A DNA stretch of 64,000 nt from Accumulibacter appositus (GCF_035440685.1 NZ_DAORMW010000014.1); one strand, 5' to 3'. Positions 1 through 9,231 are shown, numbered from the stretch's first letter. Notes: generated from the letters alone by a model not told the origin. Translations and numbers: made by a program.

Positions 1-387
1 GAGCCACTCACGATCAAGTTCCCAGCGCGCGTCCTTGATCCCGGGCTGCGCGAGGACGATCGCGCGCGCTTCAGCCTGTACTTCGCCGAGCAGCGTTTGC
101 GCGGCGATGAACGCCGGATCGTTGGCATCCTTGGTATTGATTTCCGGATAGAGAACGGCCAGCGCCTTGAACGCCGGTACCTGGACGTTGCGCGGCGTAC
201 TGATGAACGCCGTTTCGCCAGTGACTTTCAGGATCCGGAACTGGTAGGGGTAGCTCTTCAGCTTCGCGCTGCCCTGCGCAGCAATGACTGCCGTCAGCTG
301 GCGAGAACGCGAATCGGGGGCGCGGATTACCCAGTCGAGGCCAACGAGCAACAGCAGGATGATGATTATCCAGTAGCGCCTCTTCAC
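1..387 (-). CDS. Hypothetical membrane-anchored protein (C-terminus beyond window)
   Basis: An open frame runs off the left edge; 129 residues are visible. It starts with GTG at 387, seven bases after an AGGAG ribosome site, and the nearby ATG is followed at once by a stop. The N-terminus is basic (KRRYW) and then strongly hydrophobic (IIIILLLLVGL), which suggests a single membrane anchor or uncleaved signal. The remainder is soluble and alpha/beta-like, with no motif I recognise. The frame ends 20 bases before the hydrolase gene on the same strand, so the hydrolase is upstream and may be co-transcribed with it. Coding character is supported by the continuous frame, the ribosome site and the hydrophobic start; function is unknown. 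Confidence 0.6.
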   Translation of the reverse strand, partial: MKRRYWIIIILLLLVGLDWVIRAPDSRSRQLTAVIAAQGSAKLKSYPYQFRILKVTGETAFISTPRNVQVPAFKALAVLYPEINTKDANDPAFIAAQTLLGEVQAEARAIVLAQPGIKDARWELDREWL

Positions 388-407
388 CTTACATCTCCTA
401 TTGTTGG

Positions 408-1319
408 TTACGAGAGTTCTTTGCCGTGTCGGTCGGCAAGTGGTCTTGTGGCACCGTCCAGAAAGTCGATCACCGTTTCGAAGTGGCGCTCCATTTCCGC
501 GTACTGATCGTGGCTACCAGGGATCAGCAGCAAGCGTACCCGCTCATCACGGCGCCTGGCGAAAATTTCCTGCGCTTCGCTGACCGGTACCGTTTCGTCG
601 TTTGTGCCGTGTACGAGCAGCACCGGGCAGCTTGCCGCGCGGATGGTGTGGCAGGGTGCGATGTCCGCAAAACGCTGGCCGATGACGTGCTGGACGTAGT
701 ACAGAATGTAGGCCCCCAGCGGCCAATAGGGAATCCGCCGCGCTTTCAGCCAGCGCCGCATGATCGCTGCCGGATCGGCGAAAGCGGCCAGCGTCACGGC
801 GGCGACCAGGTCCTGTCGTTGGCTGGCGAGCAGCAAAGCCGCCGCCGCCCCTACGGAATGCCCGATGACACCAACTCGGTGTGCATCGACTTCCGCCTGG
901 GCGCACAGCCAATCCACCGCGTGCGCCAGATCTTCGGCAAAGCGCGGCAGTGAAGCAAAGCTGTCGCCATCGCTGCGGCCGTGGCTGCGTGCGTCGAAGA
1001 AGAGCAGTGCGTAGCCTGCCCCGTGCAGGGGTTTGGCCAGCGGCAACATCATTTCGGCGTTGCCACCCCAGCCATGCAGGATTGCCAGTGCCGGTGCGCA
1101 TTCGCCGGCCGGGATGAACCATCCGAACAGAGTCTTTCCGCGCACGCTGGAGATCGCCACCTGGCGCCACGGCAGTCCGTCGGGAACCCCGCTTTCGGCA
1201 ACGCGCGGCGCGGCCAGGCTGCGGCGAATTAGGTGATTGATGGTGAGCAGGGCGACGACCGCGACCGACAGCAGGGCGAGCGCCGTAGAGATGCCTCCCC
1301 AGGTGCTTGCATCACGCAT
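408..1319 (-). CDS. Alpha/beta hydrolase (serine esterase/lipase-like), membrane-anchored
   Basis: This is a single-domain alpha/beta-hydrolase of 303 residues. The N-terminus carries one hydrophobic segment (ALALLSVAVVALLTI), then the fold begins with the oxyanion-loop HGWGG. The nucleophile elbow is GHSVGA, the acid is probably the Asp in HGTNDETVP, and the base is the His in GSHDQY, so a full Ser-Asp-His triad is present. Insertion of PYWPLGAYILYYV suggests a lid. Such proteins hydrolyse esters or peptides; the substrate cannot be read from sequence. I chose the second ATG (1319); one at 1352 would add 11 residues, and neither has a strong ribosome site. A short cut-off gene follows 20 bases downstream on the same strand. 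Confidence 0.8.
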   Translation of the reverse strand: MRDASTWGGISTALALLSVAVVALLTINHLIRRSLAAPRVAESGVPDGLPWRQVAISSVRGKTLFGWFIPAGECAPALAILHGWGGNAEMMLPLAKPLHGAGYALLFFDARSHGRSDGDSFASLPRFAEDLAHAVDWLCAQAEVDAHRVGVIGHSVGAAAALLLASQRQDLVAAVTLAAFADPAAIMRRWLKARRIPYWPLGAYILYYVQHVIGQRFADIAPCHTIRAASCPVLLVHGTNDETVPVSEAQEIFARRRDERVRLLLIPGSHDQYAEMERHFETVIDFLDGATRPLADRHGKELS

Positions 1320-1673
1320 ACTGGACGGCGCTCCCCGATTGCCAGACCGCATTGCCGCCGACGGCCGGGCTAGCCGACTTCAATCGCTTCGTCAGGGTTG
1401 GCAAATTGCGCCCGCCGCATAACGTAGGACGGGGACAGCGGTGTTCTCGCCCAAAGTTCTGGAATTAAACATATCGTATATCAGATGTTGCTAATAGTGC
1501 ACCAACGCCGCGCAATCTGACAAAGTAGAATTTGAGCTTCCCCCGAAATTTAGTCTGCCAAGGGTGAGATGTAGAAGTCAATCGCTTTTGCAATGAAAGA
1601 TGAAGATGCCGGCACCCGCATACACGCCGGAGTTCAATGATGGTCTGCAATGCAGGGTGGCGGAGAGGCAACG
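1320..1673. other. Intergenic stretch, no gene seen
   Basis: About 350 bases between the divergent hydrolase and WGR-like genes. Frames here are short, lack ribosome sites and read as non-coding on both strands. It presumably holds the two promoters, but no convincing -35/-10 pair stands out. Confidence 0.5.
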
Positions 1674-1892
1674 ATGCGCGTTCGCTGGGAGACCAGTACC
1701 AGGTACTACGAGGTCCGCTTGGTGCGTGACCTGCTTCAGGATTGGGTGCTGATCGTCTCCAGGGGCGGCAAGACCAATCGGCTTGGTGCGCTCCGGACTC
1801 TCTTCGTATCGAGCGAAGCGGAAGGCATGAAGATAATCGAGACCATGGAGAAGGTCAGAATTCGCCGCGGGTACGTTCGGGTGCCTGTTTAG
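1674..1892 (+). CDS. Small WGR-domain-like protein
   Basis: A 72-residue protein beginning MRVRWE at an ATG preceded by GGAGAGG. Its layout matches the WGR fold: an N-terminal strand with a Tyr pair (RYYEVRLV), a central DWVLIVSRGGKTNRLG where the classical Trp-Gly-Arg would lie, and a C-terminal helix-strand (EGMKIIETMEKVRIRRGYV). WGR domains bind nucleic acid ends or act as small adaptors in larger proteins such as PARP and bacterial regulators; stand-alone copies are common and uncharacterised. The defining WGR tripeptide is not strictly kept here (SRGGK), so the assignment is by pattern. Nearby DNA is fragmentary accessory sequence. Confidence 0.55.
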   Translation: MRVRWETSTRYYEVRLVRDLLQDWVLIVSRGGKTNRLGALRTLFVSSEAEGMKIIETMEKVRIRRGYVRVPV

Positions 1893-2091
1893 CCGTCCGG
1901 ACCCTTCGCGTGAGCGCAAGCCTTGCCACTGTGTTTTTCACACCGGCGGTCGTGCGATGCCGGTTGCCCACACAAATCGAGCAGATCATCCCGACCTTCC
2001 GGCGGATTTATCACATCCGCGACGGGCGCACTTACCAGGGGTAGAACAAGCAGTTGTGTCACCAGCCTCCACCTTGGAGCAAGCCGGAGCT

Positions 2092-2253
2092 TCATGTGCT
2101 CATCCACTTGCGCAGCAGGCGCTTTTTCAGGGAGGCGCGTTCCTGCGGATTGCGTCCCTTGTGGTTGGCGATGCGATCCGCCGTGGCGACCTGACGCTTG
2201 ATGGGCCAGAGTAGGGGCGGCCAGCCATCATTCGTCGCCGTCCAGGCCTCCAT
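2092..2253 (-). CDS. Possible small basic protein (53 aa), function unknown
   Basis: A short frame starts at ATG 2253 and ends at 2092. The product is basic in its second half, with RIANHKGRNPQERASLKKRLLRK as a charged helical stretch split across about 25 residues. Its start overlaps the end of the next upstream minus-strand frame by 26 bases, the arrangement seen in translationally coupled small genes. No family is recognised and there is no clear ribosome site, so it may equally be the tail of a decayed gene. Confidence 0.3.
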   Translation of the reverse strand: MEAWTATNDGWPPLLWPIKRQVATADRIANHKGRNPQERASLKKRLLRKWMST

Positions 2254-2455
2254 GGCACAAGCTGTCTGGGTACAGCGCCGTCAATTGCGATAGCGTTGCC
2301 TGTACCTCTTCCAGATTGGCCATCATGTGGGAAACCTGCTCATCCAGATCGCTGGCCAGCTCGAATAGATAGGCAACCTGGCTGCGCGATACCGCGTTGA
2401 TGACGGCCGAAAAGTCGAAGCAGCCGTTCGGCGCAATGTATTCCTGTACGTCCGG
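2228..2455 (-). pseudogene. Fragment of an unidentified protein-coding gene
   Basis: From the stop at 2228 back to an in-frame TGA at 2456-2458, this frame reads as plausible protein of about 75 residues, with helical heptads (AYLFELASDLDEQVSHMM) and ANLEEVQATLSQL. It has no start codon near its open end; the first ATG pair is internal. That suggests a gene that lost its 5' part or suffered an early stop. The short basic frame 2092-2253 overlaps its end. The family is unknown. Confidence 0.3.
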
Positions 2456-2652
2456 TCAAGGCGCTATACCGGCCGGCCGTGCCATGTGCCGCCAACGGCC
2501 GCTTTGGCCGAGAACTGGACCGACAGCGAACACACGCGGGGGGCGGGTTCCGGATCACTTAGCGGACGTTCGCGCAGGGCAAGTTTTCGCCGCCGCTACG
2601 CCGACCGCTTCCCGTCCTCGCGGATTGAATGAGCGCCACCGCGCGATGCCGC

Positions 2653-3648
2653 CTACGCCTCCCCCGTCCCGAACAGCACCTGCCACGCCCGGTCGCCCAG
2701 CGCGAGCCAGATCTTGACCACCTCGTAGACGATCACCGTTGCGTAGCTCACGGCCATCCAGACCAGCGGTTCCTCGATCGGCAGGCCGTACCAGGCGTCG
2801 ATGTGCACGCCGATCATCGCTTGCGGCCGGAAGCCCCACCACCCGTACGGCAAAGCCAGCGTCACCTCCCAGAGGAGGCTGATGAGCAACATCAGGAAGA
2901 AGGTGAAACTGAACGCGCGCCAGTTGATGAACGATTTGGCGGTGTGGAAGAGCGCCGCCGAGGGTATCAGGGCGCCAAGCGTGAGATAGGTGAAATACCA
3001 GGGGAAACCGGCCGGCGAGTCGGAAAACCAGCGCTTGTACGCGGCGGCGGCGACGATCAGTGCGATTCCGAAGAGCACGGACGGATGATGCGGGCGCACG
3101 ATGCGCTCGATGCCGCATACCTGCGCGCGGTAGTCGGGCACGTTGTAGGCACTCATCCAGTATTCGTCGGCCCAAATGTAGCTTAACAACGCGGCCATGA
3201 AACCGCTGAGATAGAACACGAACTCTTCGACCGGCAGCGCGCCGCCGACCGCTGGAACCATGATTCCCAGCGTCGCGTGGTGATTGCTGAAGACAAAGAA
3301 GGCATTGCCGAAAACCAGGTCGAGCACGAAGCCCAGCGGCACGAGCAAGGCGAGCGTTCGCCAAAACGCGCGGCGCGGGAAAGGCAGATCCGACCGGAAC
3401 GCGAACCAGCCGCCGAGCACCGTCACCGGGACGATGAACAGCAGCAGGCTCCAGGTGTAACCGTAGGGCGTCGGGTTGGCGGACACCATGCTGAGCACGC
3501 CCGGATGCTCGACTCTCGACAGCGTCAATGCCGTCGGAACGATCAGCATCGCGGCGAGCAGGAACAGCACCAGGAAGGCCCGTCCCGACTGCCATTGACA
3601 GGGATGGCCATCTTCCCCGCCGCCATGTGCGGTCTTTCTCGCTGCCAT
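2653..3648 (-). CDS. Integral membrane protein with lycopene-cyclase-type repeat domains
   Basis: The product has 331 residues from ATG 3648, which has GAGGG upstream; a longer open N-terminus (to 3882) is low-complexity and judged non-coding. Six to eight hydrophobic segments are visible. The sequence is a tandem repeat: the glutamate motifs PVEEF (about residues 139-143) and PIEEP (about 290-294) lie at the start of equivalent helices. Paired EE motifs in a repeated polytopic protein are the hallmark of the lycopene cyclase domain family (CrtYcd/CarR-like), which cyclises the ends of carotenoids in the membrane. No other carotenoid gene is nearby, so substrate and even cyclase activity remain inference. 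Confidence 0.55.
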   Translation of the reverse strand: MAARKTAHGGGEDGHPCQWQSGRAFLVLFLLAAMLIVPTALTLSRVEHPGVLSMVSANPTPYGYTWSLLLFIVPVTVLGGWFAFRSDLPFPRRAFWRTLALLVPLGFVLDLVFGNAFFVFSNHHATLGIMVPAVGGALPVEEFVFYLSGFMAALLSYIWADEYWMSAYNVPDYRAQVCGIERIVRPHHPSVLFGIALIVAAAAYKRWFSDSPAGFPWYFTYLTLGALIPSAALFHTAKSFINWRAFSFTFFLMLLISLLWEVTLALPYGWWGFRPQAMIGVHIDAWYGLPIEEPLVWMAVSYATVIVYEVVKIWLALGDRAWQVLFGTGEA

Positions 3649-4389
3649 GTCGCGACCCTCGCTCGAGCGGAACACGCCACATTCTGCGCCAACAGCGCGC
3701 GCGTTTGAAGCGTTGCCGCCGGCTTTGGCGCTCGGCTCGGCCGAGCTCGACCTGATGGCGATTCGCGTGCAGCTGCTCGCCTCGTCGGAACGTATCGACA
3801 AGGCGATGGGTGGCGGCCGGGTGACGCTGCTGGGCGAGCTTACCGCTGGCGGCGGGAACCCGCCCGCTGTCGAAGACGTCATGACGCCGCTGTTCTAATC
3901 GTCGCCGAACGAGCCATGGAGCACCGGTGGCGCTATTGCAGCCGAATCGAAATGGGACCCAGCCGCAAACCGAGCATTTTTTCGCAAGCAACGGCGGGAT
4001 TTGCTTAGACAGACGGTCGGCGCCCTGCTGCCCTTGCCCACAGCCCCCTAATGTGAACGTCGCGTGTGCGACTCAGGAAACCCCCTTCTCCGCTCGCGGG
4101 GTGAAGCGGGGAATTCAGGGAGCATGCTCTCTGCCCGGCCAGCGATTCCGATGTACAAGCCGGAATCCCCACCGCAAAAGAAGAGGGAAACGGTCACGGC
4201 GCTCATCATCTGGGGCGTCTCGACCGTCATGAGCGGTAGCCCGTATATTTACTCAGCCTCACTGTGGCGCACGTTGCCGGCATCGGCTTAACGACAGCCC
4301 TCCCATTTTAAGTCAATCGAGATGCCGTTTGGCATATACTCGACGCTTGGGACTGGCTGTGGTCCTGGCAATTCCACAAGGAACCCGTT
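3649..4389. other. Intergenic stretch, no gene seen
   Basis: About 740 bases separate the cyclase-like gene from the divergently read FIST-GGDEF gene. Several short frames exist but none has a ribosome site or protein-like composition. A TATACT at 4335-4340, about 50 bases before the FIST-GGDEF start, could be a -10 element, but no good -35 accompanies it. Confidence 0.5.
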
Positions 4390-6183
4390 GTGATTCGGAA
4401 TCTCAGCATCTTGTATCGGAACGCGAGTGATCTGACCGCACTTCCCGCCGATTTTCTTGCGCACACGCCGAACAAGACGCTCATCCAAGTATTTTCCGGA
4501 ATTCTGGAGGAAGAGCGGATAGAGGAATTGCTGGACAAACTGAAAACCCGCTTCCCCGGCGCACCCATTCTGGGTACCACGACCGCGGGTGAGATTATCG
4601 CCGGCCAGTCGCTCGACAATTCCACGGTGCTCAGTATTACTTGTTTTGAACACTCCACCGTGCGCTCGTCGCTGGCCACGCAAAACGACGATCTGCCCGA
4701 AGCCGGACGCGCGCTTGGCGTCAGCCTCAAGCAGCGAGACAGCAAGGCCGTGATCGCCTTCGGATGCGGCATCAAGGACAAACGAACCCTGCGCGCCCAG
4801 CCCCTGCTCGACGCTCTTCGTCAACAACTGCCCGAGGTCGCCCTCGCCGGCGGGCAAGCGGCCGATAATGGAAGGGGCACCCATACCCTGGTGTTCACCG
4901 AAGAGGGGATCACCAGCCAGGGGGTGGCCGCCGTTTCGATCGCCGGCGCCAACTTGACCGCCAACAGCGCCTACACCCTCAGTTGGGTGCCCATCGGCAA
5001 AAAGCTGACCATTACCCGCGCCGAAGGATCGAGGGTGTTCACGATCGACGGCCAGACGCCCTACGCCCTCTACAGCCACTACCTGGGCAAGGAGGTGGCG
5101 GACGGCCTGCCGCTATCGGCGGCGGAGTTTTCGATGATGATCGAGCGCGACGGGATTCTGATGGCGATCCACGCCACGGGGGTCAACCCGGATGGCTCCA
5201 TCGACTACATCGACAACTTCAAGGCCGGCGAACAGGTCCGCTTTGGTCACTGCCACGCCGGGCTCGTCGACGTTGGTGCGGAACGGCTCTGCGCGGAGTT
5301 GGGCGCGCAAGCGGCGCAGGCGGCCTTCATCTGCTCCTGCGTGTCGCGCAAATGGATCCTGGGCGCCGACGTACAGATCGAACTCGCCCCCGTCGACCGC
5401 GTGGCCCCTTCGACGGGCTTCTTCTCCTACGGCGAATTCTTTGGGCGCCCCTACAGCAAGCCCCTGTTCCTGAGTCAGACCTTGACCGTCCTCTGTCTCG
5501 CGGAAGGCAAGGGCAAAGCCAGGCGTAGTGAGCTTCCCGATAGCGAGCCCGAACCGGAGAACGCGACGTCCCGGCAATTCAAGACCATGCGCGTGCTGCA
5601 CCGTCTGCTGGACACCTCAGCGCGGGAAATCGAAACCATGAACCAGGAACTCGCCGGTCTGGCCCAGAAGGATTTCCTGACCGGTCTTGCCAACCGCAGG
5701 CTGTTCGACGAGCGGCTGGCCCTGGAAATCAAGCGTTTCGCCCGCTCGGGTAACCGGCTATCGCTGATCCTGCTCGATGTAGACCACTTCAAGGACTACA
5801 ACGATACCTATGGCCACGTCATGGGAGATAATTGCCTGCGCGGTATCGGCCAGCTGCTCAAGGAGGTGGCCCAGCGATCCGCGGACCTGGCGGCAAGATA
5901 CGGCGGCGAGGAATTCGCAGTCATCCTTCCCGATATCCCCCACCGCAAAGCCATGCGCCTGGCCGACAGCATTAGACGGGGCATCGAGCGACTGGATATT
6001 CAGCACAGCACCTCAACCACCTCGCACCGGGTGACCGCCAGCCTTGGCGTGGTGACCCTGTCTCTGGACAAGACCTCGCACGCGGAAAGCATCGTATCTC
6101 TTGCCGACAAGCAACTCTATCTCGCCAAGAAGGGCGGCCGCAATCAGGTGCTCGGCGTCGATCGGACGGTCTGGCGGAGCTGA
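4390..6183 (+). CDS. FIST-domain sensor diguanylate cyclase (GGDEF)
   Basis: A 597-residue cytoplasmic signalling protein. Residues about 25-220 form a FIST N domain (GTTTAGEI, GGQAADNG) and about 225-360 the FIST C half, a small-ligand sensor thought to bind amino acids or related metabolites. A short linker helix leads to a GGDEF domain (about 425-590) with KDFLTGLANRR and the active-site variant GGEEF at 505-509. GGEEF is a catalytic form, so it should make cyclic di-GMP from two GTP. An RxxD inhibitory site (RSAD, about 496-499) sits five residues before GGEEF, so product feedback is likely. The start is GTG with AAGGAA eight bases upstream. It stands alone between unrelated genes. Confidence 0.9.
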   Translation: MIRNLSILYRNASDLTALPADFLAHTPNKTLIQVFSGILEEERIEELLDKLKTRFPGAPILGTTTAGEIIAGQSLDNSTVLSITCFEHSTVRSSLATQNDDLPEAGRALGVSLKQRDSKAVIAFGCGIKDKRTLRAQPLLDALRQQLPEVALAGGQAADNGRGTHTLVFTEEGITSQGVAAVSIAGANLTANSAYTLSWVPIGKKLTITRAEGSRVFTIDGQTPYALYSHYLGKEVADGLPLSAAEFSMMIERDGILMAIHATGVNPDGSIDYIDNFKAGEQVRFGHCHAGLVDVGAERLCAELGAQAAQAAFICSCVSRKWILGADVQIELAPVDRVAPSTGFFSYGEFFGRPYSKPLFLSQTLTVLCLAEGKGKARRSELPDSEPEPENATSRQFKTMRVLHRLLDTSAREIETMNQELAGLAQKDFLTGLANRRLFDERLALEIKRFARSGNRLSLILLDVDHFKDYNDTYGHVMGDNCLRGIGQLLKEVAQRSADLAARYGGEEFAVILPDIPHRKAMRLADSIRRGIERLDIQHSTSTTSHRVTASLGVVTLSLDKTSHAESIVSLADKQLYLAKKGGRNQVLGVDRTVWRS

Positions 6184-6356
6184 GCGCAAGAATGCTTCGC
6201 CGGATCCGATCAGCGGTATACCGGTGCCTCCTGCCGTGCCAAGAAGCGTTGCCGTAAGATCGCGGGGCGTAGCCCTCGTTAGCGCTTTTCACCGTCCTTC
6301 TCCCCGCCAAGCGCCGTGGCCGTCCCCCCCCACACACACACGAATTCTCACGGGCT

Positions 6357-7256
6357 CTATCCTGGCCAGGCCTGCATCCGGAAGGCGTCGGCAAGAAAGT
6401 CGATCAGCAAGCGGACCTTGGGGGCGACGAACTTGCGCGAGGGGTAAACCGCGTACACCCCGATTTCGATCGAACGATAGGCCGGCAACAGCTCGACCAG
6501 GGTTCCCGCGAGCAGATCCTGGCCGACGAGGAAGGAAGGCTGCAGAACGATGCCCTGGTGGCGCAGCGCCGCGATCCGGCAGGTGTCGCCGTTGTTGGTG
6601 CGCAGGCGCGGTGACACCCTCACCGACACCATGCCTTGTGGTCCCGTGAACGCCCAGTTATCACCCATCGAGAACAGGCTGTAGGCCACGATCTCGTGCT
6701 GCGCCAGTTCTGACGGATGGCTTGGCGCGCCGCGCTTGCGCAAATAGGTGGGTGATGCACACAACAGCAGGCGCGTCGAGGTCAGCTGGCGGCTGATCAG
6801 CGTCGAGTTGGGCAGGCGGGCGATGCGCACCGCCATGTCGAAGCCTTCCTCGACCAGGTCCACCACGCGGTCGGCCAGTGTCACGTCCAGCGTCACTTTC
6901 GGGTGCAGGGCCATGAACTCGACCCACAGCGGCGCGAGGTGCAAGCGGCCGAAGGTGAAGGGTACGTTGATGCGCAGAATTCCCGTGGCCTCGCCGCTGA
7001 CCGAGGTGATCTCGGCTTCTGCCTCTTCGACGCCGGCGAGCAGTTCCGCGCAACGCGCGTGGAAGACCTCGCCCTCCGCGGTCAGCGACAACTTGCGGGT
7101 CGTGCGGTGCATCAAGCGCACTCCCAGTCGCGACTCCAGATCCGCCACATGGCGCGACACCGCCGCCTTGGACATCGCCAGCGCGTCGGCCGCGCCGACA
7201 AAGCTGCCGGCGTCGATTACCGCAACGAAAACCCGCATGGCTTCGAATCGGTCCAT
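6357..7256 (-). CDS. LysR-family transcriptional regulator
   Basis: The N-terminal 60 residues form a winged helix-turn-helix (AGSFVGAADALAMSKAAVSRH), followed by the linker helix and a LysR substrate-binding domain to residue about 299. Length (299) is typical of the family. The ATG at 7256 gives the standard MDRFEAM start; a TTG nine bases upstream is possible. It is divergent from a DoxX gene with a 106-base gap, the usual place for a LysR operator, so control of the DoxX/dioxygenase pair is likely. The subgroup looks like the AaeR/DmlR-type regulators of aromatic or organic-acid genes, but the inducer is unknown. Confidence 0.9.
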   Translation of the reverse strand: MDRFEAMRVFVAVIDAGSFVGAADALAMSKAAVSRHVADLESRLGVRLMHRTTRKLSLTAEGEVFHARCAELLAGVEEAEAEITSVSGEATGILRINVPFTFGRLHLAPLWVEFMALHPKVTLDVTLADRVVDLVEEGFDMAVRIARLPNSTLISRQLTSTRLLLCASPTYLRKRGAPSHPSELAQHEIVAYSLFSMGDNWAFTGPQGMVSVRVSPRLRTNNGDTCRIAALRHQGIVLQPSFLVGQDLLAGTLVELLPAYRSIEIGVYAVYPSRKFVAPKVRLLIDFLADAFRMQAWPG

Positions 7257-7362
7257 TTGTCTCAATATACGGAACAGTTAATCGCATTCAAGCATGTTTA
7301 TCCATCCAGGCGCAACTTCTACAATGCGCTCATCGATTCACAACCCATGTCCGGAGTACACC

Positions 7363-7824
7363 ATGACCACAGCCAACACCACTTCCCCCCTGCAACGCGT
7401 CCTCGGCACCCACGCCGGCTGGGGCGCGCTGGCCCTGCGCATTCCCGTGGGTATCATCTTCGCCGCCCACGGCGCTCAAAAGCTGTTCGGCGCCTTTGGC
7501 GGCTACGGCCTCGAAGGCACCGGCCAGTTCATGGCCTCGCTCGGCCTGACGCCGGGATACCTGATGGCCTTGCTGGCGGGCGGTGCCGAGTTCTTCGGCG
7601 GTCTGGCGCTGATCGTCGGACTGCTCGTCCGTCCTGCCGCAGCGGCACTGGCGTTCGCCATGCTGGTGGCGATCTTCAGCGTGCATATCGACAAGGGACT
7701 GTTCATGGCCAACAACGGCTACGAATTCGCCCTGGCACTGCTGGCCGCATCGGTATCGCTGTTGATCAGCGGCGCGGGTCGACTGTCGGTCGATGCCGTG
7801 CTGGCCGCGCGCGGCGCGCGCTGA
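7363..7824 (+). CDS. DoxX-family membrane protein
   Basis: The 153-residue product has four hydrophobic segments and the DoxX signature near the N-terminus (LALRIPVGIIFAAHGAQKLF, then GGYGLEGTGQFM). ATG 7363 is preceded by CGGAG at six bases; an upstream frame to 7294 lacks a ribosome site. DoxX proteins are quinol-interacting or redox-stress membrane subunits, and many YphA-type members have no proven role. It is probably co-transcribed with the extradiol dioxygenase 40 bases downstream and controlled by the divergent LysR protein; a DoxX/dioxygenase pair next to LysR is a recurrent arrangement in proteobacteria, to my recollection. Confidence 0.85.
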   Translation: MTTANTTSPLQRVLGTHAGWGALALRIPVGIIFAAHGAQKLFGAFGGYGLEGTGQFMASLGLTPGYLMALLAGGAEFFGGLALIVGLLVRPAAAALAFAMLVAIFSVHIDKGLFMANNGYEFALALLAASVSLLISGAGRLSVDAVLAARGAR

Positions 7825-7864
7825 ACTGCGCCGCCCGAACATTGGCCCGACCAGAACCGACGCC

Positions 7865-8725
7865 ATGAACCGCCTACCCAGCGTGTTCGTCTCGCACGGC
7901 GCACCCAGCTTCGCCATCGAGCCCGGCTTGGCCGGGCCGCGATTGGCGGCCCTGGGCCGCGAACTGCCCACGCCCCGCGCGGTGCTGATCGTGTCGCCGC
8001 ACTGGATGACGCCCCGTCCGCAGGTTGGGATGGTCGAACGGCCCGGGACGATCCACGACTTCGGTGGCTTCGACCCGGCGCTGTACGAGATCGACTACCC
8101 GGTGCACGGCCACCCGCAGCTGGCGCGTCGCGCGCTCGAGCGGCTGCAGGAAGCCGGCTGGTCGCCGCGGCCGGACGAGCGCCGCGGGCTTGACCACGGC
8201 GCCTGGGTGCCGATGTTGTATCTCTACCCCGAGGCTGACGTGCCTGTCTTCCAGGTCTCGCTGCCGTCACGGCTGGACGCGGAATCGGCCTGGGGCTTCG
8301 GGCAGGCGCTCGCGCCGCTCGCCGACGACGGCGTGTTGATCGTCGGTTCGGGCAGCCTGACGCACAATCTCAACGATTTCCGCGGCGGCTACGGCGACCA
8401 CGGTCACGACGAGACCTATGTGGCCGAGTTCGCCGCCTGGGTTCGCGACGCCGTCCTCACCGGCGACAGCACGCGGCTGCGCCAGACCCTGGCATTGGCT
8501 CCGCATGCCCGACGCGCGCACCCGACCGCCGAACATTTCTGGCCACTGCTGGTGGCCGCCGGCGCCGCGGCCACGTCGTTGCCGGCGATGATAATCGAAG
8601 GCGGCGTCACGCACGGCGTTCTGGCGATGGACAGTTTTGTCTTCGGAAGTGGCAGCGGCGAAGGCTCTGCTGACGCTTCGATACCTGCCGGCAGCCTGTC
8701 TGTACCGCCGTCAATCAACCCATGA
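7865..8725 (+). CDS. LigB-type extradiol ring-cleavage dioxygenase (DODA/YgiD-like)
   Basis: The 286-residue protein belongs to the class III (LigB/DODA/YgiD) dioxygenases. Metal ligand candidates are the His in VSHGAPS near the N-terminus, the His in VSPHWM, and the His in DHGAWVP about residue 115; GSGSLTHNL and the late HPTAEHFWPLL are also family-typical. These enzymes open catechol-type rings with non-haem iron or zinc; E. coli YgiD acts on DOPA. The physiological substrate here is unknown. ATG 7865 follows the DoxX gene by 40 bases. The C-terminal 30 residues (GSGSGEGSADAS) are low-complexity and probably disordered. Confidence 0.85.
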   Translation: MNRLPSVFVSHGAPSFAIEPGLAGPRLAALGRELPTPRAVLIVSPHWMTPRPQVGMVERPGTIHDFGGFDPALYEIDYPVHGHPQLARRALERLQEAGWSPRPDERRGLDHGAWVPMLYLYPEADVPVFQVSLPSRLDAESAWGFGQALAPLADDGVLIVGSGSLTHNLNDFRGGYGDHGHDETYVAEFAAWVRDAVLTGDSTRLRQTLALAPHARRAHPTAEHFWPLLVAAGAAATSLPAMIIEGGVTHGVLAMDSFVFGSGSGEGSADASIPAGSLSVPPSINP

Positions 8726-8754
8726 CGCGCTCATGAATCACCTCACCGCAGGAG

Positions 8755-9231
8755 CTAGCCCACGAAATCGTGGCCCCACAGCCTGGTCGCCGAGTGATGC
8801 TTGACCCGCCACACGGCATCGTCCACCAGGATGCCGCCCCAGCCGTATTCCATGGAAAACCCGGAAGGCGTCTTCATGTAGAACCAGGTCATGCGGTCAT
8901 TGGAGTGCTGGCCCAGCGAAAGAACAAGCGGCAGCTTTCGGCTACGCACCTTGTCGTAGGCGCGGCCCACGTCCGCCAGCGCCCGGGTCTCCAGCATGAA
9001 GTGGTGCATTTCGCCACTCTTCATGCCGTAGCACTCGTTGATCAGGGCAAGACTATGGTAGCGCGGATTGCAATGCAGGAAGATCGCGTCGAGCTCGTCT
9101 ACTGCGATGTAGTCAGTGACCGAAAAACCAAGAACTTCTTGGTAAATACGTGCTGTGTACTTGGGGTCGGGTCTTTCCCCGTGCCTTGGGTAAAAGTCGA
9201 AACCTGACCGTTCGCAGTAACAGCAGTAAGT
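8755..9231 (-). pseudogene. 5'-truncated VOC-fold extradiol dioxygenase
   Basis: The minus-strand frame is open from an in-frame TAG at 9232-9234 to the stop at 8755. From about 9160 downward it reads as the C-terminal domain of a class I (BphC-type) extradiol dioxygenase: YQEVLGFSVTDYI, CNPRYHSLALI, MHHFMLE, and FSMEYGWGG. These hold the usual His and Glu iron ligands. The N-terminal domain is absent, and the 20-odd residues before the homology (FYPRHGERPDPK) are also partly family-like. No start codon precedes the intact part, so the gene is probably a remnant cut where the non-coding element upstream begins. Confidence 0.65.

Noticed and set aside
2555..3991. Longer minus-strand frames over the lycopene-cyclase-like gene
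   Set aside because: The competing 478-codon frame is Arg-rich with no membrane pattern; the membrane protein frame is clearly coding.
6330..6342. CA dinucleotide run
   Set aside because: A short (CA)n after a C run near the LysR 3' end; too short to be more than a simple-sequence tract.
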